Positions 17,148-23,556 of a DNA stretch of 64,000 bases are shown here, piece by piece. The translations under genes and the position numbers were made by a program. The notes beneath the pieces were generated by a model. The model ran no database searches, had not been told where the DNA came from, and saw only the letters and a program-made list of their open reading frames with translations. Within the stretch, counting starts at the first letter, position 1. Each line of letters starts with the position of its first letter. This stretch comes from a virus, in the IMG/VR virus record IMGVR_UViG_3300022921_000002, positions 124,001 to 188,000 of that record; one strand, 5' to 3'.

Positions 17148-17387
17148 ATGGAACCTTGGATTCAAGAAACCCGCAATGGCTTTGAAATAGCCGAAGAAGA
17201 AATGAACCGTATTGAAGCTATGCCTGTTCAAGGTGAGCAATCAATAATGGTTCAACGTGACATGAAAGCATGGGCTGTTGAAAAAGGCGTTTGGCTATCC
17301 GAACACTATAAAAATATTATTGTTCTTCATGCTATTGACCGTGGATGGCTTCAAGAATATTCAAATGGTATGGAGGTTGTAGGATGA
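17148..17387 (+). CDS. hypothetical protein (79 aa)
   Basis: Second gene of the operon, two bases after the preceding stop and with GGAG upstream. It is Glu- and Trp-containing, with no recognised motif. The ATG of the next gene overlaps its stop. Confidence 0.7.
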   Translation: MEPWIQETRNGFEIAEEEMNRIEAMPVQGEQSIMVQRDMKAWAVEKGVWLSEHYKNIIVLHAIDRGWLQEYSNGMEVVG

Positions 17388-17653
17388 GGTATTGCGCAAA
17401 ATCAAACACCTTTGAATTTAAAGGCCGTGTGTATGATGTAGAATTTGGTTCTGATGATACACGTCATGGAGGGCCTTTTGACCGCGGCTCAGCGGATAGT
17501 TACTATGGGCGCGGTTATCGACCTCATTACTATGTTGGTGATACTGGAATGTCTGAAGCCGTTGCTGAGCTGACTGATATTGAAAAAGATGCGTACTATG
17601 CTGGGTATGAGTATAATGAAGAAATCGTTCGAGATTTTAAAGATTGGGGTTAA
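17384..17653 (+). CDS. hypothetical protein (89 aa)
   Basis: ATG 17384 overlaps the previous stop (ATGA) and has GGAGG upstream, so I prefer it to a longer frame. The protein has a charged Gly/Tyr/Arg-rich centre (GRGYRPHYYVGDTGMSEA) that may be disordered. Family unknown. Confidence 0.65.
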   Translation: MRYCAKSNTFEFKGRVYDVEFGSDDTRHGGPFDRGSADSYYGRGYRPHYYVGDTGMSEAVAELTDIEKDAYYAGYEYNEEIVRDFKDWG

Positions 17654-17677
17654 TTTCTTTTTAACTTAAATTAACCA

Positions 17678-17706
17678 TTGACATTTGTTGTCGAATCAGT
17701 TATATT
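17678..17706 (+). promoter_or_regulatory. sigma70-type promoter
   Basis: TTGACA (17678-17683), 17-base spacer ending CGAATCAGT, TATATT (17701-17706), then AGAATCA. Nearly identical to the promoter at 16855. Confidence 0.78.
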
Positions 17707-17732
17707 AGAATCAACAACAAAAGGAAAACACC

Positions 17733-18110
17733 ATGAACTATTCAGTATATCAAATTCAAATGACTCGTGAAATCGCCGACAAAGTAAACGCAGGCGAAAC
17801 TGTACCAGCATTTGAAGCTCGGAATAAAATGAATCTTGACTTTGCTGGTCACAAAATTGGTGGTTTGGCAGACGAGGCACTTACTGCCGGGTTTTATACT
17901 CACGTTGCTAACATTGAAGCTGACAGTGCAAACGATGTATTTGAAATTGGTAATATGGGTCCTGAGTCGGCAATCACTCGCTTTTCTCGTATGCACTCAC
18001 TATCAGTCGGTGATCTTATCGTTGATGAAGAAGGTCAGGTAATTGTTGTTGCTCCTATTGGTTTTGTAGCATTTGCCTTCCGTCCTGAAATGAACAAGGT
18101 TGCTGCATAA
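17733..18110 (+). CDS. hypothetical protein (125 aa)
   Basis: Preceded by an early promoter and AAAGGA. The C-terminal half contains RFSRMHSLSVGDLIVDEEGQ, then VAPIGFVAFAF. This 'HSLSVGD(L/V)' pattern occurs in phage proteins of unknown role that I associate with alphaproteobacterial phages; I cannot name a function. Confidence 0.7.
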   Translation: MNYSVYQIQMTREIADKVNAGETVPAFEARNKMNLDFAGHKIGGLADEALTAGFYTHVANIEADSANDVFEIGNMGPESAITRFSRMHSLSVGDLIVDEEGQVIVVAPIGFVAFAFRPEMNKVAA

Positions 18111-18130
18111 ATAAACTAAAGGAGTTTATA

Positions 18131-18727
18131 GTGGCAAAAGAATATATAGCAGAACTTGAGATCAGGCTCCCGGATAGAAACGGGGTGCCTGTTCCTGATA
18201 TTGAAATTAAAGAATGGGGTTTAAGCTTGGGCTGTCATAGCGTTGAGCTTACCGGTACATCTGATGATGGCTTTCGTATATTCACATTTAAAGGAATGAA
18301 CCGAGAGTCAGTTAGTAATATTGCCGCTCGAGTATCAGCGGTTGATGGAGTAACTTTTGATCCTGATTCAATATATGAAGCTGATACTAATTTTCCTGAC
18401 CATTTTACTTCTGCTCAAAATGCCATTATCTTTCCATCAAAGTTTGCTGCTGCTGAGTACACATATAGTGAAGAAGGAGACTTTATCGGTGTAGTCCTTG
18501 AAGATGGGCGGACATTATCTTCTGGTGATTACCTTGATATATCAGATACTATCATACCAGGTGGTGCTAAAGGAGTTATTAAAGGTAATCCGCATGACTA
18601 TGAAACTTCATTGGTAACTGATGAAACTTACGTAACTGATGGTGAAAACAATCCACAGATTGAAGATACGCCTGCCGAAGGTATGCCAGGTTGGGAATTA
18701 CCTAATATTGAAATACCTAACGAATAG
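18131..18727 (+). CDS. hypothetical acidic protein (198 aa), GTG start
   Basis: The start is GTG at 18131 with AAAGGAG nine bases upstream. Rich in Asp, Glu and Gly, it probably has a beta-rich N-terminal domain (AELEIRLPDRNGV) and a Pro/Glu-rich tail (PAEGMPGWELPNIEIP). No family recognised. It ends just upstream of the tmRNA promoter. Confidence 0.65.
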   Translation: MAKEYIAELEIRLPDRNGVPVPDIEIKEWGLSLGCHSVELTGTSDDGFRIFTFKGMNRESVSNIAARVSAVDGVTFDPDSIYEADTNFPDHFTSAQNAIIFPSKFAAAEYTYSEEGDFIGVVLEDGRTLSSGDYLDISDTIIPGGAKGVIKGNPHDYETSLVTDETYVTDGENNPQIEDTPAEGMPGWELPNIEIPNE

Positions 18728-18771
18728 CTGTATCATTTAAGTCACTAAAAATAATCAAAAATTTTATTTGG

Positions 18772-18801
18772 TTGACATTTCCGCAAAATAGTTTATATAT
18801 A
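18772..18801 (+). promoter_or_regulatory. sigma70-type promoter for the tmRNA
   Basis: TTGACA (18772-18777), 18-base spacer, TATATA (18796-18801), 10 bases before the first stem of the tmRNA acceptor piece. Confidence 0.65.
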
Positions 18802-18810
18802 TCTAGTAAT

Positions 18811-19077
18811 CGTTGATACAAGTCAACGCATGGATCGGACCGCGGGGCAGTACCGCGCTGCTCCACCATAAACACATTGACAATAATTTTAGTGTGTTTA
18901 TGATGGGGCAGAACAAGGATCGACGGACGTGAAGAGATGAGAGTAGATTACCGTGTTGGCCTACGTTATTAAGCCAAAAATTTTAATTGCAAATGACAAT
19001 TATAAACCATCTGGATTTGCCCTAGCGGCGTAATCAAAGGGGGTTGGCCACTTACCTAGCAACAGAAAATGTGGCAT
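18811..19077 (+). ncRNA. ssrA: circularly permuted two-piece tmRNA (alphaproteobacterial type)
   Basis: The acceptor piece comes first: stem CGTTGA/TCAACG (18811-18826), T-stem CGCGG/CCGCG (18841-18857), then CTGCTCC-ACCA ending at 18868. A 36-base intervening segment (18869-18904) folds into an 8-bp hairpin, TAAACACA/TGTGTTTA. The coding piece begins GGGGCAG (18905-18911), which pairs with CTGCTCC to give a 7-bp acceptor stem with G3:U70, the alanine identity pair. GGATCGACGG (18917-18926) matches the conserved tmRNA 5' region. The tag frame at 18989-19033 starts at GCA and encodes ANDNYKPSGFALAA plus stop. An H-type pseudoknot follows: GTTG 19043-19046 with CAAC 19060-19063, and GCCAC 19047-19051 with GTGGC 19071-19075. 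Exact mature ends are not determined. It should rescue stalled ribosomes together with host SmpB. Confidence 0.92.
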
Positions 19078-19105
19078 ATTTTTAACAAACAATAAAGGAA
19101 GTAAT

Positions 19106-19900
19106 ATGACCAAATTTCTATCAACAACAGCCCTTGTATTTGCGGGTACAGCGGCATTTGCAGATCAAGCAACAACACCAGCAGTCACACTTAGTGGCGA
19201 AATTGAAACAGTAATCGCTGAAGGTCTGAATGATAAATGGGGTGCAACTACTTCATTCGGTTTTGATGGCGCTTTGACAAACGGCGCTGCAACAGGTTCA
19301 ATGGAATTTGTTGTTGACTCTGATAATGATCTAACACTTGACGGTTGGTCAATGGGTACTAATGTTGCAGGAGTTGCAATGTCTTTTGGTGACCAAGGTA
19401 ACATTTGGTTTGACACAGAATCTGGTGCGACAATTGAAGAACCAACAATGGCAGATGAAAGCTTGTCTCTCGGTGTAGGTAGTGCAACCGTTGCGTTGGC
19501 ATTCACTGATATTGGTACGGACGTAACTGATATTGCTAACGTACAAGGTGCATACGGTCTGAACGTTGGCATTGCTAATATAACTGCAGCAGGTGATTAC
19601 AACATTGATTCCGAAGAATGGGTAGTTGGTGGCCGCGCTGATACAGCAGGAATGCTTGACAGTGTTCGTCTAGGTGGTGCCGCAACATACGGTTCTGCGT
19701 CAGAGAACATTGCTTTTGAAGCAGATGCTACTGTAATGGGCCTGACTGCATATGTTGCAGGTGACCAGGATGATCTTGCACAAAATATCGGTGGTTCATA
19801 TACATATGACCTAGGTGGTATTGATCTAAAAGGTGCTGTTGACTATGACATTGATGCAGAAACATATGCACCATCTGTAACAGCGACATTCGCATTTTAA
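19106..19900 (+). CDS. small outer-membrane porin-like protein
   Basis: A 264-residue protein with a clear signal peptide (hydrophobic run, cleavage after AAFA) and alternating short hydrophobic/polar strands throughout, ending in the C-terminal phenylalanine (SVTATFAF) that marks outer-membrane beta-barrels for the BAM machinery. It resembles short Gram-negative porins of marine alphaproteobacteria. As a phage gene it could replace or mask a host receptor or alter nutrient permeability. It follows the tmRNA, shares its likely promoter region, and ends in a strong terminator. Confidence 0.78.
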   Translation: MTKFLSTTALVFAGTAAFADQATTPAVTLSGEIETVIAEGLNDKWGATTSFGFDGALTNGAATGSMEFVVDSDNDLTLDGWSMGTNVAGVAMSFGDQGNIWFDTESGATIEEPTMADESLSLGVGSATVALAFTDIGTDVTDIANVQGAYGLNVGIANITAAGDYNIDSEEWVVGGRADTAGMLDSVRLGGAATYGSASENIAFEADATVMGLTAYVAGDQDDLAQNIGGSYTYDLGGIDLKGAVDYDIDAETYAPSVTATFAF

Positions 19901-19926
19901 AAAGTAATATTGTATAAATTTTAGAC

Positions 19927-19956
19927 GGGGTGGCATTAATTTGTCACCCCTTTTTT
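19927..19956 (+). terminator. rho-independent terminator after the porin gene
   Basis: GGGGTG (19927-19932) pairs with CACCCC (19945-19950), 12-base loop, then TTTTTT. Confidence 0.88.
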
Positions 19957-19959
19957 CAT

Positions 19960-19967
19960 TATAAATA
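19960..19967 (+). promoter_or_regulatory. T4-type late promoter box TATAAATA
   Basis: Exact TATAAATA right after the porin terminator and 29 bases before the heme oxygenase start, suggesting late expression of that gene. Confidence 0.7.
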
Positions 19968-19996
19968 ACTATATCATACCACGGAGGAAATTTATA

Positions 19997-20536
19997 ATGA
20001 GCAACGAGTTGAAAAAATTAACGTGGGATCATCATCAAGCAGCAGAACGGCGGGCATTTGCTCGTAAGCTTTTAAGAGGCGAGTTATCGGACTACGAATA
20101 TTATATATTCCTGGTCTGCCAATGGCACAATTATACACCACTTGAAAATGCTGTTATTATTCCACCTAATCTCAATGCTATATATCGAGCGGACCGTATC
20201 AAAGCTGATATGCAGGAACTCGAAAAACTACACGGATTTGGCCACCCATCGGCATTACCAACATCCGTAAAAGAATACCAAAACCATATTGGTCAACTTA
20301 CCGAATCTGAAAACAATCATGGTTTGCTTGCCCATATGTATACTAGGCATTTTGGTGAACTACACGGTGGACAAATAATCAAAAAGAAAGCACCGGGCTC
20401 AGGTACTATGTATGAGTTTGAAGGTGATAAAGAATTGCTTATCTCAGAGTTTAGAAAACTTCTTGACGATAGCATGGCACCCGAGGCAAAAAAGTGTTTT
20501 GAATTTGCCTCAAAATTATTTGATGAATTGTCATAA
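19997..20536 (+). CDS. ho1: heme oxygenase (biliverdin-producing)
   Basis: Opens heme to biliverdin, CO and iron, using ferredoxin or another reductant. The N-terminal LTWDHHQAAERRAF (residues 8-21) contains the axial-His region of HO1 proteins. HMYTRHFGELHGGQIIKKK (about 114-132) corresponds to the conserved HxYxRxLGxLxGGQ distal helix. At 179 residues it is slightly shorter than cellular HO1 (about 210-240), as phage versions often are. GGAGG lies upstream of the ATG. A bilin reductase follows after one small gene, so biliverdin is probably reduced further. Confidence 0.88.
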   Translation: MSNELKKLTWDHHQAAERRAFARKLLRGELSDYEYYIFLVCQWHNYTPLENAVIIPPNLNAIYRADRIKADMQELEKLHGFGHPSALPTSVKEYQNHIGQLTESENNHGLLAHMYTRHFGELHGGQIIKKKAPGSGTMYEFEGDKELLISEFRKLLDDSMAPEAKKCFEFASKLFDELS

Positions 20537-20541
20537 TATAA

Positions 20542-20570
20542 TTGACAATCCAAGTTTTGTGATATAAAAT
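20542..20570 (+). promoter_or_regulatory. sigma70-type promoter for the bilin reductase operon
   Basis: TTGACA (20542-20547), 17-base spacer, TAAAAT (20565-20570), 37 bases before the ATG at 20607. Confidence 0.72.
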
Positions 20571-20606
20571 AATACTATAATACAACATATTCTAAGGAGG
20601 AATCAA

Positions 20607-20774
20607 ATGCAAGATAACGCATTAGAAGACATTAACCTTAAACCTAAGAAACGTGCAGATCGACTTTCAAGAAGTATCAGCGCAAGGCGAAGGCGGAAAA
20701 TGTTGAAACAAGTAAGAGAAACGCGCTTACTAAACGCATATGCCAAATTGAAAAGGGCACGCAGAAAGAAATGA
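20607..20774 (+). CDS. small very basic protein between heme oxygenase and bilin reductase
   Basis: A 55-residue protein with the strong site AAGGAGG and ATG at 20607. It is extremely rich in Arg and Lys (ISARRRRKMLKQVRE; LKRARRKK at the end), so nucleic-acid binding is plausible. Its stop overlaps the ATG of the bilin reductase (ATGA), implying coupled translation. Family unknown. Confidence 0.65.
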   Translation: MQDNALEDINLKPKKRADRLSRSISARRRRKMLKQVRETRLLNAYAKLKRARRKK

Positions 20775-21454
20775 CACCACTATGGGATCGGCTTAACAGC
20801 TATGCTGAATACATATCAAATTCATTTGATAATAAGTTTAAGCGATATGATAACCAAAAATATACTGATGATATGCACTTTCCTGGATGGACTGATACCT
20901 TTTGGAATTCAGATCAAATCTACAAAGCGCATTTGAAAACCATTGTACCAGAAAACGGTAAAGGTTTATGGTTGATGCACGTTAACGTATTTCCAAAAGC
21001 AAATATTGAATTACCTATTCTTGGGTTTGATATTGTTGCCGGTCCCAAAAAGATTACAGGATCATTTATGGACTTTTCACCATTGTTAGGTTTTGCACAT
21101 CCTTACCATGATTATATGGAACGGCGAGTTGCTAACCTAGAATGGAATAAACCACGTGAATTACCACCGTGGGCAAAAGAAATCTTTTCAAGTGATATGC
21201 TTGCGGTTGGTAATATTAATACTGATGATGAGCTTAATCAGTTTATACAAGTGACAACTGATTTGGTAGATTATTATCTCGACAACCTTGATGATAACAC
21301 ATTTTACAGTCGGCGTGAAACAACACCTCTATTAAATAAGTATTGTCAAAATCAAAAATTAAATCCACATTTGCACCGATCCATTTTAGCAATGGGTATA
21401 TCCGAAGAAGATAAAGATGAATATGTAAATAACGTGCTATTCGAGGAGATTTAA
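20771..21454 (+). CDS. pcyX: ferredoxin-dependent bilin reductase, PcyX/PebS-like
   Basis: A 227-residue member of the FDBR family (PcyA, PebA, PebB, PebS, PcyX). Family features seen: ANIELPILGFDIVAGPKK, then GSFMDFSPLLG carrying the candidate catalytic Asp, PWAKEIFSSDMLAVG, and the C-terminal hallmark KDEYVNNVLFEEI. The length fits phage PebS/PcyX (about 230). The enzyme would reduce biliverdin to a bilin such as phycoerythrobilin with ferredoxin electrons. PcyX is known from uncultured marine phage sequences paired with heme oxygenase, which is the arrangement here. Which member of the family and which product are inferences. Confidence 0.82.
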   Translation: MTPLWDRLNSYAEYISNSFDNKFKRYDNQKYTDDMHFPGWTDTFWNSDQIYKAHLKTIVPENGKGLWLMHVNVFPKANIELPILGFDIVAGPKKITGSFMDFSPLLGFAHPYHDYMERRVANLEWNKPRELPPWAKEIFSSDMLAVGNINTDDELNQFIQVTTDLVDYYLDNLDDNTFYSRRETTPLLNKYCQNQKLNPHLHRSILAMGISEEDKDEYVNNVLFEEI

Positions 21455-22114
21455 ATGGCGTTTTTAGTACATCCCTTGCCACCAGTAAACGTATATGTTA
21501 AAATGGAATATCTATACGATTTGGATTTCGCTGACGACCGAGGATGGGGTAACTTAACTCCTGGCATTTGGATTAGTGTTAAATCAACTCAATCAAAAGC
21601 GTTATATTTTGAAACACTTCTTACAGACTATGGAGCATTATATGATAAATTACCTATATCAGCTTTTGTTTGGAAAGAAGACTTCGATCTTGAAGACCAG
21701 CTTCCACTTGATGTTCTTCAGCTTTGGGATTGTTTTGATTACGACCTTACCGTTATCCAAAAGCCAATCTTGTGTAGGTGTGAGTTTTTTGGAAAAGACA
21801 AAAAGATGCACGCAGGAGAATACGAATTTACCATAGATAATGCTCACAGAGATAACGCATATCTCGATACTAATTTTTCAGAACACGATCCAGAGCACAA
21901 ATCATTTAATGTTATTAGACTTGATAATGGTCAATTCGCTGCTCAACCAAACAACAGAGTTATATGGAGAGACAGTTCATTAACACCTGCTAATTTGAAA
22001 CGACCTGATTTTAAAGTGTGTACTCAAAACTACGCAGTAGAAGATCAACCCAAATGGTCGGTTGGCCACACTGATGAATGGCAATATAAAACAAAAGAGG
22101 AAGAAAACGGTTGA
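21455..22114 (+). CDS. conserved hypothetical protein following the bilin reductase (219 aa)
   Basis: The ATG abuts the bilin reductase stop with GAGGAG upstream, so the two are co-translated. It has ISVKSTQSKALYFETLL, KLPISAFVWK, LDVLQLWDCFDYDLTV and QFAAQPNNRVIWRD. The Trp/Asp-rich core suggests a compact beta-rich phage protein. It feels like a family shared by marine T4-like phages, but I cannot name a function or prove a role in bilin use. Confidence 0.75.
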   Translation: MAFLVHPLPPVNVYVKMEYLYDLDFADDRGWGNLTPGIWISVKSTQSKALYFETLLTDYGALYDKLPISAFVWKEDFDLEDQLPLDVLQLWDCFDYDLTVIQKPILCRCEFFGKDKKMHAGEYEFTIDNAHRDNAYLDTNFSEHDPEHKSFNVIRLDNGQFAAQPNNRVIWRDSSLTPANLKRPDFKVCTQNYAVEDQPKWSVGHTDEWQYKTKEEENG

Positions 22115-22139
22115 CAATAAATGGATGTTGTGATAATAT
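22111..22139 (+). promoter_or_regulatory. sigma70-type promoter upstream of the gp33-gp59 region
   Basis: TTGACA (22111-22116), 17-base spacer, TAATAT (22134-22139). It lies in the 156-base gap before the gene at 22271. The rest of this gap contains an open frame with CC and CKSCG motifs but no convincing start codon. Confidence 0.72.
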
Positions 22140-22270
22140 TAATATTGTAAGGAATCAAACAATAGCTGAGTTTGATAACCATAGGTATTTAATTACTTTA
22201 CATTATTGTAAGTCTTGCGGGTCTAAAAAGGCCAGCTCAAACATAACTCATATTAAAAAGGAGAAAACAG

Positions 22271-22474
22271 ATGTATGTTAAACACGTACTAGGCGAACGC
22301 AATAAATTGATGTATCGTGCTGAAATTCATAAAGATAATGAAGGAACATATTCTATTCGTTATTTCTCGGAAGCACAAGAAATTAAACGTGAAACTTTTG
22401 AAGGAAAATCTATCCACTATGTCGAGGATGCGGCTGATAATTGGATCAGTGGGATTAAGACATTAAATGGATAG
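22271..22474 (+). CDS. hypothetical protein (67 aa)
   Basis: Has AAAGGAG just upstream of the ATG. Charged protein with IHKDNEGTYSIRYF and a C-terminal VEDAADNWISG. It overlaps the next gene by 8 bases. No family recognised. Confidence 0.65.
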   Translation: MYVKHVLGERNKLMYRAEIHKDNEGTYSIRYFSEAQEIKRETFEGKSIHYVEDAADNWISGIKTLNG

Positions 22475-22661
22475 CAATAACATACCTGAAATCCGTGGTA
22501 ATACTTATGGTGTTGAAATTCAAATAAAAGATAGACCTTTTGTGAAAATTAATGGAAACATAGTTTATGAGGACAAGAAAGATGTAATGCTTTTTTGGAC
22601 AGCCTATAGAATGGGAAGGGACCATAAGAAAAATGAAATTAGACACGCGTTGGGACTTTAG
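22467..22661 (+). CDS. hypothetical protein (64 aa)
   Basis: Start overlaps the previous gene and its end overlaps the gp33 start, in a chain of coupled small genes. Basic C-terminus (RMGRDHKKNEIRHALGL). No family recognised. Confidence 0.6.
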   Translation: MDSNNIPEIRGNTYGVEIQIKDRPFVKINGNIVYEDKKDVMLFWTAYRMGRDHKKNEIRHALGL

Positions 22662-22905
22662 ACAAATGATTACACCGCCAAGGTCGCCTGAAAAAATCCA
22701 CCATGAAATTGCGGACATGCTGGCCAACGGTGTAAATTATATTGATGCGTTAGTTGAATATGCACGCAAGAATAATCTAGAAATCGAGGCAGTTGCTGAT
22801 ATCGTAAAGAAATCATCAATACTTAAAGAGAAACTTAGATCAGAAGCTGTGCAATTGAGATTGGTTGAAAAAGATGATAAAGACATCACAGAGCTTTGCA
22901 AATGA
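22633..22905 (+). CDS. 33: late-transcription co-activator gp33-like
   Basis: A 90-residue protein resembling T4 gp33, which bridges RNA polymerase and the sliding clamp for late transcription. KIHHEIADMLANGVNYIDAL, EYARKNNLEIEAVADIVKK and KLRSEAVQLRLVE follow the T4 pattern of three helices (DEIAKLL...; MSYLEA...; KIQSEA...). Its position directly before gp59 and gp32 matches the T4 order 33-59-32. Identity is moderate, so the call depends partly on synteny. Confidence 0.75.
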   Translation: MKLDTRWDFRQMITPPRSPEKIHHEIADMLANGVNYIDALVEYARKNNLEIEAVADIVKKSSILKEKLRSEAVQLRLVEKDDKDITELCK

Positions 22906-23476
22906 GGAAACTTTTCAGCTCTATATAAAATATCTTGCAATGAAAAAACACTTTACCACGGACGGTTATGACTATCAAAAATATCGTGGTAAAGTAAGAG
23001 CCAAATTTGAAACATATCGCACACGTAACGATGTTTTCTTCTTTCACAAATTGTCAACTAAGGATGAGCCAATAAATCAATTGTTGGCTAATATGGTTGT
23101 TAATCCTAATTCATGGATACGTGATATTGTTGAAGACATTGGTGATGAGCGATACGTTGATTGGCGCAAAAAGATGGATGCGTTAAGTTATACTTTTAAA
23201 TCTGATTTGAGTAAACTTGACGATAACTACCAAGCAAATTTTGTAACACCAGACGGACAGCATCCGCATATCTTACGTCTATATTTACAAAAGCAAATAT
23301 CACTTGAGACGTTTACAATAATTACCAATTTATCAAACATTTTTCCTTATTGGGATGATAATTTGGTTGACAAAATCGTTGCTCGTGATATAATTAGATT
23401 ATCCAAGAAATACAAACCGTTCTTGGAAATAAATGAAAAAAAGTTCAAGGATATCATCCGTGATCGGTTTTTCTGA
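22874..23476 (+). CDS. 59: helicase loader gp59
   Basis: Loads the gp41 helicase onto gp32-covered forks. ATG 22874 is preferred over TTG 22865. Features shared with T4 gp59: FQLYIKYLAMKKHF at the N-terminus, NDVFFFHKLS, LANMVVNPNSWIRDI, and ILRLYLQKQISLETFTI. About 200 residues versus 217 in T4. It overlaps gp33 and is followed by gp32, as in T4. Confidence 0.85.
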   Translation: MIKTSQSFANEETFQLYIKYLAMKKHFTTDGYDYQKYRGKVRAKFETYRTRNDVFFFHKLSTKDEPINQLLANMVVNPNSWIRDIVEDIGDERYVDWRKKMDALSYTFKSDLSKLDDNYQANFVTPDGQHPHILRLYLQKQISLETFTIITNLSNIFPYWDDNLVDKIVARDIIRLSKKYKPFLEINEKKFKDIIRDRFF

Positions 23477-23484
23477 TATAAATA
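23477..23484 (+). promoter_or_regulatory. T4-type late promoter box TATAAATA upstream of gp32
   Basis: TATAAATA begins within the gp59 stop codon, 73 bases before gp32. Just downstream GTTAAC-TGAT-GTTAAC forms a repeated palindrome in the leader. Confidence 0.6.
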
Positions 23485-23556
23485 GTTGGTTAACTGATGT
23501 TAACTACATTTCGCAACATAAAACGCTATACAAAGCAATATTAAGGAGATACGTAT

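Noticed and set aside
18811-18868. possible ordinary tRNA ending in CCA
   Set aside because: There is a T-stem and ACCA but no anticodon arm. The 5' acceptor strand is downstream, which fits a permuted tmRNA, not a tRNA.
19165-19572. 135-residue minus-strand frame inside the porin gene
   Set aside because: Antisense shadow. The plus-strand protein has signal peptide, strand pattern and terminal Phe.
22111-22281. TTG-started frame of 56 residues with CC and CKSCG motifs (zinc-ribbon-like)
   Set aside because: The TTG is also the -35 of a good TTGACA-17-TAATAT promoter, so the transcript would begin inside the frame. No other start codon with an RBS follows. Kept only as a note.
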